From Paenibacillus vietnamensis (GTDB taxonomy: Bacteria > Bacillota > Bacilli > Paenibacillales > Paenibacillaceae): a DNA stretch of 64,000 bases. Below the pieces are notes generated by a model. The model saw only the letters and a list, made by a program, of their open reading frames with translations, ran no database searches and was not told where the DNA came from. The stretch is from contig NZ_JAHMHW010000014.1 in NCBI RefSeq assembly GCF_020169515.1, positions 62,001-126,000 of the forward strand. Direction: 5' to 3'. A program made the position numbers and the translations under genes. This document shows, piece after piece, positions 49,314 through 57,989 of this stretch (its first letter is position 1; every line of letters starts with the position of its first letter).

Positions 49314-51314
49314 GTGAGCGGAATAGTGAAGGATTCAAAGGGTTTTGTATTACAATCGGATTATACGCCGCAGGGGGATCAGCCTAAAGCGATCGAGGAG
49401 CTGGTCGAGGGAGTGCTGGCGGGCAAGAGGCACCAGACGCTGCTCGGCGCAACGGGGACCGGCAAGACGTACACGATCGCCAATACGGTGGCGAAGCTGA
49501 ACCGGCCGACGCTTGTCATTGCGCACAACAAGACGCTTGCCGCGCAGCTTTGCAGCGAGTTTAAAGCTTTTTTCCCCGATAATGCCGTGGAATACTTCGT
49601 CAGCTACTACGACTACTACCAGCCGGAGGCCTATATCCCTTCTACCGACACTTTCATAGAGAAGGATTCCAGCATAAACGACGAGATCGACAAGCTGCGG
49701 CACTCGGCGACGAGCGCACTGTTCGAACGCAGGGACGTCATTATCGTAGCGAGCGTATCCTGCATTTACGGCTTGGGTTCGCCCTCGGAGTACGGCAGCC
49801 TCGTGCTGTCGCTTCGTGTCGGGATGGAGAAGCCGCGTGACGCGATTTTGCATAAGCTCGTCGACATCCAATACCAGCGCAACGATATTAGCTTTACGCG
49901 TGGTACGTTCCGGGTACGCGGCGACATTGTCGAAATTTTCCCCGTCGCGAACAACGAGCGGGCAATCCGTGTCGAGCTGTTCGGCGACGAGATCGAACGC
50001 ATTACCGAAATCGACGTTCTCACCGGCGAAATTATGGGCGAACGCGAGCATATCGCCATTTTCCCGGCTTCTCACTTCGTTACCCATGAGGACACGATGA
50101 AGCTCGCCCTGGTCAATATCGAACGCGAGCTTGAAGAGAGGCTTGCCGAGCTCCGCGGCGTAGGGAAGCTGCTGGAGGCGCAGCGCCTGGAGCAGAGGAC
50201 GCGCTACGACCTGGAGATGATGGCGGAAATGGGCTTCTGCTCGGGCATCGAGAACTATTCGGGTCCGCTAACCTTCAGGGAGAGGGGAGCTACCCCTTAT
50301 ACGCTGCTCGATTATTTCCCGGACGATATGCTGATCGTGATCGACGAATCCCACGTTTCCCTGCCGCAAATCAGGGCCATGTTCAACGGCGACCGCGCGC
50401 GGAAGGAAATGCTCGTCAATCACGGCTTCCGTCTTCCATCTGCGATGGATAACCGCCCGCTGCGCTTTGAGGAGTTCGAGGAGAAAGCGAAGCAGCTTAT
50501 TTACGTTTCGGCGACTCCTGGACCTTACGAGCTGGAGCATTGCGATACAATGACAGAGCAGATTATCCGGCCGACCGGCTTGCTCGATCCGATTATCGAC
50601 CTGCGGCCGACAAAAGGCCAGATCGACGATTTGCTGAATGAAATCCGTGACCGGATCGCCAAAGACGAACGTGTGCTCGTGACGACATTAACGAAGAAGA
50701 TGTCGGAGGATCTGACCGATTACATGAAGGAAATCGGCATTAAGGTCAGATATCTCCATTCCGATATTAAAACGCTGGAGCGGCTCGCGATTTTGCGGGA
50801 TTTGCGGCTTGGCGTATTCCATGTCCTGGTCGGCATCAACCTGCTCCGGGAAGGACTGGATCTGCCCGAGGTGTCTTTGGTGGCGATACTCGATGCGGAC
50901 AAGGAAGGTTTCCTCCGCTCCGACCGCTCTCTTATCCAGACGATCGGCCGTGCGGCCCGCAACAGCGAAGGCCGCGTCATCATGTACGGCGATAAAGTAA
51001 CGGATTCCATGGACAGGGCGATGAAGGAAACCGAGCGCCGGCGTTCGATCCAGATTTCTTATAACGAGAAACACGGCGTCACTCCGCAAACGATCCGCAA
51101 GAAGGTTCACGATGTTATAGAGGCAACCAAGGTAGCGGAGCAGAAGGCGGATTACCTGACGGGTGCGGGTGCCGAGAAGATGTCCAAGAAGGATCGGCTT
51201 GCATTAGTCGAAAGGCTGGAAGCCGAAATGAAGGAAGCGGCGAAGAGCCTGCAATTCGAGAGGGCCGCGGAGCTTCGCGATGCATTGCTTGAGCTTCGCG
51301 CCGAGTTGGGATAA
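49314..51314 (+). CDS. uvrB: Excinuclease ABC subunit B
   Basis: This 666-residue UvrB is the damage-verification helicase of nucleotide excision repair. Walker A GATGTGKT (~43-50), the beta-hairpin region YYDYYQPEAYIP (~93-104), the helicase motif IGRAARNSEGRVIMYGD and the C-terminal UVR motif that binds UvrC (~625-660) are all present. Translation begins at GTG 49314, after GGAGGTGGAGG. uvrA follows after 16 bases. Confidence 0.98.
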   Translation: MSGIVKDSKGFVLQSDYTPQGDQPKAIEELVEGVLAGKRHQTLLGATGTGKTYTIANTVAKLNRPTLVIAHNKTLAAQLCSEFKAFFPDNAVEYFVSYYDYYQPEAYIPSTDTFIEKDSSINDEIDKLRHSATSALFERRDVIIVASVSCIYGLGSPSEYGSLVLSLRVGMEKPRDAILHKLVDIQYQRNDISFTRGTFRVRGDIVEIFPVANNERAIRVELFGDEIERITEIDVLTGEIMGEREHIAIFPASHFVTHEDTMKLALVNIERELEERLAELRGVGKLLEAQRLEQRTRYDLEMMAEMGFCSGIENYSGPLTFRERGATPYTLLDYFPDDMLIVIDESHVSLPQIRAMFNGDRARKEMLVNHGFRLPSAMDNRPLRFEEFEEKAKQLIYVSATPGPYELEHCDTMTEQIIRPTGLLDPIIDLRPTKGQIDDLLNEIRDRIAKDERVLVTTLTKKMSEDLTDYMKEIGIKVRYLHSDIKTLERLAILRDLRLGVFHVLVGINLLREGLDLPEVSLVAILDADKEGFLRSDRSLIQTIGRAARNSEGRVIMYGDKVTDSMDRAMKETERRRSIQISYNEKHGVTPQTIRKKVHDVIEATKVAEQKADYLTGAGAEKMSKKDRLALVERLEAEMKEAAKSLQFERAAELRDALLELRAELG

Positions 51315-51330
51315 GTAGGAGGAGAACGGA

Positions 51331-54225
51331 TTGGGTAGCGACAAAATCGTCATTAAGGGCGCGAGAGCCCATAATCTCAAAAATATAGACGTCACGATTC
51401 CGCGCGATAAGTTTGTCGTGCTTACGGGGCTGAGCGGATCGGGCAAATCCTCGCTCGCCTTCGATACCATCTATGCGGAAGGGCAGCGGAGATATGTCGA
51501 ATCTTTGTCCGCCTACGCCCGACAGTTTCTCGGCCAAATGGAGAAGCCGGATGTCGATTCGATCGACGGTCTTTCTCCGGCTATTTCCATTGACCAGAAA
51601 ACGACAAGCCGTAACCCGCGCTCGACGGTAGGTACGGTAACCGAGATTTACGACTATTTGCGGCTTTTGTTCGCGCGCATCGGCAAGCCGCATTGTCCGG
51701 AGCACGGCATCGAGATTTCGTCACAAACGGTCGAGCAGATGGTCGACCGCATAATGGAATATCCGGAGAAAACCAAGCTGCAAATATTGGCGCCGATTAT
51801 TTCAGGACGCAAGGGCGAGCATACGAAGCTGCTTGCCGATATCCAGAAGCAGGGCTTCGTGCGCGTTCGCGTGAACGGGGAGCTTAGAGAGCTCAGCGAG
51901 AAGATCGAGCTGGAGAAGAATAAGAAGCACAGCATCGAAGTTGTTGTCGACCGGATTGTCGTCAAATCGGATGTGCACAGCAGGCTGGCCGATTCGCTGG
52001 AAACGGCGCTGAACCTTGCCGAAGGGCGAGTGCTTGTCGATGTGATGGGGCAGGAGGAGCTGCTGTTCAGCTCCAACCTGGCGTGTCCGGAATGCGGCTT
52101 CAGCATTGAAGAGCTGGCGCCGCGGATGTTCTCGTTTAACAGCCCATACGGCGCCTGCCCGGATTGCGACGGGCTCGGCATGAAGATGATCGTTGACCCG
52201 GACCTGCTTGTGCCGGATGCGAACGTATCGATTCAGGACGGTGCTTTTCTCGCTTGGGCGGGCAGCACCTCGAATTATTATCCGCAATTTTTGGGCGCGG
52301 TTTGCGACCATTACGACATCCCTAAGAACGTGCCTGTATCGGAGCTGTCTGCGGAGCAGATGAAGAAGCTGCTTTACGGAACGGGCGGCGAACGGGTCCG
52401 TTTCCTGTACGAGAACGACTTCGGTCACCGCAAGGAAGCGTATGTGCCGTTTGAAGGCATCGTTCACAATCTGGAACGCCGCTACAGGGAGACGGCTTCG
52501 GATATGATGCGCGAGCATATTGAGAATTACATGAGCGCCAAGCCGTGCGGAGGCTGCAAGGGACAGCGTCTGCGCAAGGAGAGCCTTGCGGTAACGATCG
52601 GCTCGCATAATATCGCGCAGGTAACGTCCTTTTCGATCGGTGACGCGAAGCGGTATTTTGATTCGCTTCATCTTAGCGAGAAAGAAATGAAGATCGCCAA
52701 TCTGGTCATGAAGGAAATTAACAGCCGGCTTGGCTTTCTGGTGAACGTAGGTTTGGAATACCTGACCTTAAGTCGTGCAGCGGGTACGTTGTCCGGCGGC
52801 GAGGCGCAGCGGATCCGGCTCGCGACTCAAATCGGATCCAGCCTGATGGGAGTATTATATATTTTGGACGAGCCAAGCATCGGGCTGCATCAGCGGGATA
52901 ACGACCGCTTGATCCAGACGCTGGAGCATATGCGTAATTTGGGCAACACGCTGATCGTCGTCGAGCATGACGAGGATACGATGCTGGCCGCCGATTATAT
53001 TATCGATATCGGTCCGGGCGCGGGCATTCACGGCGGGACGGTCATTTCCCAAGGTACGCCTAAGGAAGTGATGGCCGACGAGAAATCGTTGACCGGCCAA
53101 TATTTAAGCGGTCGCAAGTTTATCGAGGTGCCGCTGGAGCGCCGTGCGACGAATGAGAAGTGGCTCGAGGTGCGCGGTGCGAAAGAGAATAACCTCAGAA
53201 ACGTTAACGTCAAAATTCCGTTAGGCGTATTCACTGCCGTAACGGGCGTTTCGGGCTCCGGCAAATCTACGTTCGTGAACGAGATTTTATATAAGACGCT
53301 GGCTAGAGATTTAAACAAAGCGAAGACACGTCCCGGGCAGTATAAGGAAATGCGAGGCATTGAGCATTTGGAGAAGGTCATTGACATCGACCAGTCTCCG
53401 ATCGGCCGGACGCCGCGTTCCAATCCCGCCACTTATACCGGCGTATTCGACGATATCCGCGATTTGTATGCGAGCACGAACGAAGCGAAGGTGCGCGGCT
53501 ACAAGAAAGGCCGCTTCAGCTTTAACGTGAAGGGCGGCCGCTGCGAAGCCTGCCGGGGCGACGGCATTATCAAGATCGAGATGCACTTCCTGCCGGACGT
53601 CTACGTGCCATGCGAAATTTGCAAGGGCAAACGCTACAACCGCGAGACGCTTGAAGTAAAGTACAAAGGCAAAAATATTGCCGAAGTGCTGGAAATGACG
53701 ATTGAGGACGGCTGCTCGTTTTTCGAGAACATTCCTCGTATTCACCGCAAGGTGCAGACGCTTCTCGACGTCGGTCTTGGCTATATGAAGCTTGGCCAGC
53801 CTGCGACGACTTTGTCTGGCGGCGAAGCGCAGCGCGTTAAGCTTGCGGCGGAGCTGTACCGCCGTTCGACGGGCAAGACGCTGTATATTTTGGATGAGCC
53901 GACGACCGGCTTGCACGTACATGATATTGACCGGCTTCTGAATGTGCTTCACCGGCTGGTCGATTCCGGGGAATCGGTACTGGTCATCGAGCATAACCTG
54001 GACGTGATCAAGACTGCGGATTACCTGATCGATCTGGGTCCGGAAGGCGGAAGCGGCGGCGGCACGATCGTCGGAACCGGTACGCCGGAGCAGCTCATCA
54101 AGGTGGACCAGTCCTATACGGGCAAGTATTTGAAGCCGATCCTGGAGCGCGACCGCGAACGGACGATCAAGAGGCAGCGGGCTGCAGCCGAGGCGGAATC
54201 TGAAACTGTGGAAACAGTTAAATAA
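51331..54225 (+). CDS. uvrA: Excinuclease ABC subunit A
   Basis: This 964-residue UvrA recognises DNA damage and loads UvrB. It has two ABC ATPase halves: Walker A GLSGSGKSS (~31-39) and GVSGSGKST (~640-648), each with an LSGGEAQR signature. Zinc modules are CPEC...CPDC (~253-283) and CEACRGDG...CEICKG (~738-766). Translation begins at TTG 51331, placed after GTAGGAGGAG. The C-terminal ~25 residues are charged and variable. Confidence 0.98.
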   Translation: MGSDKIVIKGARAHNLKNIDVTIPRDKFVVLTGLSGSGKSSLAFDTIYAEGQRRYVESLSAYARQFLGQMEKPDVDSIDGLSPAISIDQKTTSRNPRSTVGTVTEIYDYLRLLFARIGKPHCPEHGIEISSQTVEQMVDRIMEYPEKTKLQILAPIISGRKGEHTKLLADIQKQGFVRVRVNGELRELSEKIELEKNKKHSIEVVVDRIVVKSDVHSRLADSLETALNLAEGRVLVDVMGQEELLFSSNLACPECGFSIEELAPRMFSFNSPYGACPDCDGLGMKMIVDPDLLVPDANVSIQDGAFLAWAGSTSNYYPQFLGAVCDHYDIPKNVPVSELSAEQMKKLLYGTGGERVRFLYENDFGHRKEAYVPFEGIVHNLERRYRETASDMMREHIENYMSAKPCGGCKGQRLRKESLAVTIGSHNIAQVTSFSIGDAKRYFDSLHLSEKEMKIANLVMKEINSRLGFLVNVGLEYLTLSRAAGTLSGGEAQRIRLATQIGSSLMGVLYILDEPSIGLHQRDNDRLIQTLEHMRNLGNTLIVVEHDEDTMLAADYIIDIGPGAGIHGGTVISQGTPKEVMADEKSLTGQYLSGRKFIEVPLERRATNEKWLEVRGAKENNLRNVNVKIPLGVFTAVTGVSGSGKSTFVNEILYKTLARDLNKAKTRPGQYKEMRGIEHLEKVIDIDQSPIGRTPRSNPATYTGVFDDIRDLYASTNEAKVRGYKKGRFSFNVKGGRCEACRGDGIIKIEMHFLPDVYVPCEICKGKRYNRETLEVKYKGKNIAEVLEMTIEDGCSFFENIPRIHRKVQTLLDVGLGYMKLGQPATTLSGGEAQRVKLAAELYRRSTGKTLYILDEPTTGLHVHDIDRLLNVLHRLVDSGESVLVIEHNLDVIKTADYLIDLGPEGGSGGGTIVGTGTPEQLIKVDQSYTGKYLKPILERDRERTIKRQRAAAEAESETVETVK

Positions 54226-54265
54226 AGTTTTTGATATTAGTTGAGATAACCATAAGGAATAAGGA

Positions 54266-54304
54266 AACCAGGCCATTCTTTAGAAGAATTGCCTGGTTGT
54301 TTTT
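54266..54304 (+). terminator. Terminator of uvrBA
   Basis: AACCAGGC and GCCTGGTT enclose ATTCT/AGAAT and are followed by GTTTTTG. Confidence 0.88.
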
Positions 54305-54424
54305 GTGCAAATATAGAATGCGATATTAATCGTAAATTCCAGACAAGTAGGTTGTGCCGCAGAAACGAGTGAAAATCGAGAGAGGTGTAGAAGTGAATCG
54401 GCAGGATTGGTTGCAAATAAGCAA

Positions 54425-54478
54425 AAAAACCGTTAGTTATTCGGGCCGATGCCAAATAAATAACGGTTTTTTGTTTTG
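54425..54478. terminator. Bidirectional terminator before the sulfite reductase 3' end
   Basis: AAAAACCGTTA and TAACGGTTTTTT pair across a loop with an inner TTATT/AATAA helix. A- and T-runs on both sides allow use in either direction; it probably ends the minus-strand reductase transcript. The rest of the 54226-54531 gap holds nothing else. Confidence 0.8.
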
Positions 54479-54531
54479 GAAGGTTGTGGTTAAATAGTTA
54501 AAAAGTCGACTTATATAATTATCGAAACAAT

Positions 54532-56148
54532 CTATACGGATACAGTTAAAATGGCAGTAAGCTTTTCCTGGAATGCAGGCACGCCCACGCGATTAACGAA
54601 GGAGTGGAACGTATCGTCCGCTTCGCGTTCGCCTTGGTAAAACTCGATCATCTGCTTCAGCACTTCTCCTACCTGATCGCCTTTCACACGGCCTTTAAGC
54701 GGTGTATTCAACTTGGCGTTCGGTCCGAGAATACCGCCGACGGCGATGTCGAATGCGTCGACCATGCCTTCCGGCGTTTTGATCAGGGAGCCTTGAAGGC
54801 CGATATCCGCAATATGCTTCTGACCGCATGCATTCGGGCATCCGATGAAGTGAATGCGGATTTTCTCGTCCAGCTGGACGTTTTCATCCAGATATTGAGC
54901 TACGCTGCGGGCGCGCTCTTTCGTTTCCACGACGGCGAGATTGCAGAACTCGTTGCCCGTACAGGAAACGGTACGGCTCATAAACCGTTTTGCATTCGGC
55001 GTCAGACGCTCCAGAACGGGAGCCTTCAGCGCTTCTTCGACCTTGTCGTCAGGCACGCCGGAGATCAGAATGTTCTGGGACATTGTGGTACGCAGGATTC
55101 CGTCTCCGTAATTGTCGGCGATATCGGCAAGCTGCTCCAGCTCGTCCGCATTGGTGCGGCCAACCGGGATGTTCAGGCCGATGTAGTTCAGGCCGGCTTG
55201 CTTCTGGGCATGAACGCCGTCATAGTATGCGGCTTGCCAACCGACGGTTTTGTCCTCGCCGCGCGATGGCATTTCGCCGATAATTTCGGTGAGCTTCTCC
55301 AAAAATTTCTCAGGACCCCAGTCGGCAACGAGAAACTTAAGACGGGCTTGATGACGCTTCTCGCGATAGCCGTAATCGCGGAAAATCGTCGTAACCCCAA
55401 CGGATACCTTAAGCACCTCTTCCGGACGGACGAACAGGTCAAGCGGCTTCGCCAGATGAGGCTTCGCCGACAAACCGCCGCCGACAAGCACATGGAAGCC
55501 GATGACTTCTTCCCCGTCGATCGTTTTGACCGCAGGCAAGAAAGCAAGGTCGTTAATTTCGGCATTCGCGTTGTTATAGATATTGGAAGAGATGGACATT
55601 TTATATTTGCGGGGCAGATTCGAGAAATCGCGATTCATTAAATAAAAATCGTTCACTTCATTAACAAGCGCCCTTGTGTCCATCAGCTCGTCCTTATCGA
55701 TGCCGGCAAGCGGGTTGCCGACGATTACGCGCGGGCAGTCGCCGCAAGCCTCATAGCTGTACAGGCCGACCTGCTCCAGACGCTCAAAGATGTCCGGCAG
55801 GTTCTCGACTTGCAGCCAGTGGTACTGGATGGCTTGACGGGTCGTTACGTCCACGAGACCGCGCCCGTAATCACGGGCGATTGAGGCCAGCATACGCGCC
55901 TGCTTGCTCGTCATGATTCCGCCGTTGATGCGTACGCGCATCATAAAATGACCGTCGCGCGGCTTTTGCTCGTACACGCCGGCCCATTTGAAACGGTTCA
56001 TATCGTCCTCGGGTATGGAAGCATATCCCTCTTTGGCATACTTCTCTATAATGGTGCGGATGACGTCCAGTCCGTCTTTTTCCATTTTGACAAATTCGAA
56101 TTTATTAAGTTTGGAAGTTTCGTTCATCCAAACGGCTTCGTAAGCCAT
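54532..56148 (-). CDS. Ferredoxin-type sulfite/nitrite reductase
   Basis: This 538-residue enzyme belongs to the sirohaem/4Fe-4S nitrite and sulfite reductase family, which performs a six-electron reduction. The cluster ligands are CTGNEFC and CPNAC (~410-455). Two ferrodoxin-like half domains (FMMRVRINGG... and LNYIGLNIPVG...) are present. Sulfite versus nitrite cannot be decided from the sequence; no flavoprotein partner, sulfate-assimilation or nitrate genes are adjacent. ATG 56148 is chosen because GAGGGGG lies 9 bases upstream. Confidence 0.9.
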   Translation of the reverse strand: MAYEAVWMNETSKLNKFEFVKMEKDGLDVIRTIIEKYAKEGYASIPEDDMNRFKWAGVYEQKPRDGHFMMRVRINGGIMTSKQARMLASIARDYGRGLVDVTTRQAIQYHWLQVENLPDIFERLEQVGLYSYEACGDCPRVIVGNPLAGIDKDELMDTRALVNEVNDFYLMNRDFSNLPRKYKMSISSNIYNNANAEINDLAFLPAVKTIDGEEVIGFHVLVGGGLSAKPHLAKPLDLFVRPEEVLKVSVGVTTIFRDYGYREKRHQARLKFLVADWGPEKFLEKLTEIIGEMPSRGEDKTVGWQAAYYDGVHAQKQAGLNYIGLNIPVGRTNADELEQLADIADNYGDGILRTTMSQNILISGVPDDKVEEALKAPVLERLTPNAKRFMSRTVSCTGNEFCNLAVVETKERARSVAQYLDENVQLDEKIRIHFIGCPNACGQKHIADIGLQGSLIKTPEGMVDAFDIAVGGILGPNAKLNTPLKGRVKGDQVGEVLKQMIEFYQGEREADDTFHSFVNRVGVPAFQEKLTAILTVSV

Positions 56149-56434
56149 GAAAACAATCCCCCTCATGATGATATTCATATCGCCGAATTCCGGGGAATCA
56201 GGGGTATGAATAGGCTAGGTTGATGGTATCATATTTTAAGAAAGCCGACAACGATTGTTTCACGCTTACAAGTCGGTTTTTGTCATAACATGGTGGATGA
56301 AAGCTTGATAAAAGAGATGCTACGGAAATCGTGACAAAGTTGTTACGATTCCGCTTACGTACTTGCGCCCGCGGCAACTTGAAGCTAACATAGAGTAATA
56401 TAGGCTACGTGCGAACTAAAAGGAGGTCCCCTTC

Positions 56435-56650
56435 ATGTTTTTGGCAGAAGAAGCAGTAAAAGAAGCAAGCAAAATTGCTACGTTCGACTGGTTCATGCTG
56501 GCATTTACCGTTTTGATCGCAATCGGTTTTGTCCGGCTGTTGAGTGTCCGTCCAAAGAAAAACTATTTTGCGATTGCCTTTACGGCAGTTTCGCTCGCAT
56601 TGTTCTTGTTGATCGACTTCATTATGATCACAAAGGTTTGGATGGCGTAG
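56435..56650 (+). CDS. Small two-helix membrane protein
   Basis: This 71-residue protein has two hydrophobic helices (FMLAFTVLIAIGFVRLL and YFAIAFTAVSLALFLLIDFIMI) joined by a basic loop RPKKN. AAAGGAGG precedes the ATG and a strong terminator follows, so it is a real single-gene unit. It may belong to the DUF2759 family of small Bacillales membrane proteins; I am not sure. No function can be given. Confidence 0.75.
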   Translation: MFLAEEAVKEASKIATFDWFMLAFTVLIAIGFVRLLSVRPKKNYFAIAFTAVSLALFLLIDFIMITKVWMA

Positions 56651-56680
56651 GGATTCCGGATACAGAATCGGAAGCAAACA

Positions 56681-56723
56681 AAAGAAAGGTCTGGCGGACA
56701 AGTCCGTCAGACCTTTCTTTTTT
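56681..56723. terminator. Bidirectional terminator
   Basis: AAAGAAAGGTCTG pairs perfectly with CAGACCTTTCTTT, with an inner CGGAC/GTCCG helix. A- and T-rich flanks serve both the small membrane protein and the convergent isomerase gene. Confidence 0.92.
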
Positions 56724-56728
56724 GATGT

Positions 56729-57697
56729 TTATACCCACCACATTTCGCCAAGCGGCTCGCGGATCAAAATTTGCTGCAGGTTTTGTACCGCTTTTGTAAA
56801 ACCCTCGTCCACGGACATCAGGCCGTCTTCGTGCTCGATGCTGACGACATAATCATAGCCGACGAGACGAAGCGCGCTGAGGATGTCAGCCCAAGTTTTC
56901 AAATCATGGCCGTAGCCGACTGTACGGAATTGCCATGCGCGGTCAAGCATAAGCGCGTAGGATTGCATATCGGTTACGCCGTGATGGTTGACGTTGACCG
57001 GATCGATCGTCGTATCCTTCGCGTGGAAGTGGTGAATCGCGCCGGCCCGTCCGAGAATATGTACGGCTTGTACAGGATCGATGCCTTGCCACCACATATG
57101 GCTCGGGTCAAGGTTGGCGCCGATGGCATTGCCTGCCGCTTCGCGGAGGCGAAGCATCGTAGCCGGGCTGTGAACGGAGAAGCCGCCGTGCAGCTCGAGG
57201 CCGATTTTGACGCCGCTCGCTTCAGCCAGTTTGCCGATTTCGGTCCAATAAGGAATTACCTTCGCTTCCCATTGCCATTTCAGAATGTCCTGATAATCGT
57301 TCGGCCAAGGAGCAACCGGCCAGTTCGGATATTTGGCATCCTCGTGGTCGCCGGGACAGCCGGAGAAGGTGTTGACAACGGAAACGCCCAGCCGGTTAGC
57401 AAGCTCGATCGTTTTGCGGATGACCGAATCATGCTCTGAGGAGATCGCTTTTTGCGGATGCAGCGGATTCGCGTGGCAGCTAAGCGCACTGATCATCAGA
57501 CCGCGAGATTCAACCGCTTGTTTAAACGCTTTCAGTTTGCCTTCGTCGGCAAGCAGCCCGTCCAGGTCGCAATGCGCATTGCCCGGATAACCGCCGGTTC
57601 CGATCTCGATCGCTTGAAGCCCTTTGGAGGCGATATAGTCCAAAGCTTCCTCAAATGGCTTTTGTGCAAATAGAACGCTGAATACTCCTAATTTCAT
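56729..57697 (-). CDS. TIM-barrel sugar phosphate isomerase/epimerase
   Basis: This 322-residue protein belongs to the xylose-isomerase-like TIM-barrel family. Likely metal ligands are in GLELHGGF, GANLDPSHMWW, HFHAKDT and SIEHEDG. The substrate is unknown; relatives act on inositol-derived or other sugars. The start ATG 57697 has GGGAGGTAA upstream on the minus strand. It stands alone, without sugar transport or kinase neighbours, so context does not narrow the role. Confidence 0.88.
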   Translation of the reverse strand: MKLGVFSVLFAQKPFEEALDYIASKGLQAIEIGTGGYPGNAHCDLDGLLADEGKLKAFKQAVESRGLMISALSCHANPLHPQKAISSEHDSVIRKTIELANRLGVSVVNTFSGCPGDHEDAKYPNWPVAPWPNDYQDILKWQWEAKVIPYWTEIGKLAEASGVKIGLELHGGFSVHSPATMLRLREAAGNAIGANLDPSHMWWQGIDPVQAVHILGRAGAIHHFHAKDTTIDPVNVNHHGVTDMQSYALMLDRAWQFRTVGYGHDLKTWADILSALRLVGYDYVVSIEHEDGLMSVDEGFTKAVQNLQQILIREPLGEMWWV

Positions 57698-57989
57698 TCG
57701 CTGGTTACCTCCCGAATCCATGGCATGGATTGATTTCGTTTTTCAGAGCTAGTATACCACTTCTGCCGCCCGTTCACATGCCCGAAACGACATTTGGCAA
57801 AATCACATAATAACTAAACAAAAGGGGAGTAGCGGCCTCGGAGGCTCGCGTCCGATCCTATCCTTTAAACGATTGAAACTATCATATCCGCATATATGTT
57901 GCTGTGCCAGTATTGTGTAGTGGTATCGGCGTCCGCGGTTTGTTAAGATAGAAGAAGCAGGCTTTAAGAATGAGAGGGATTAGAGTTAA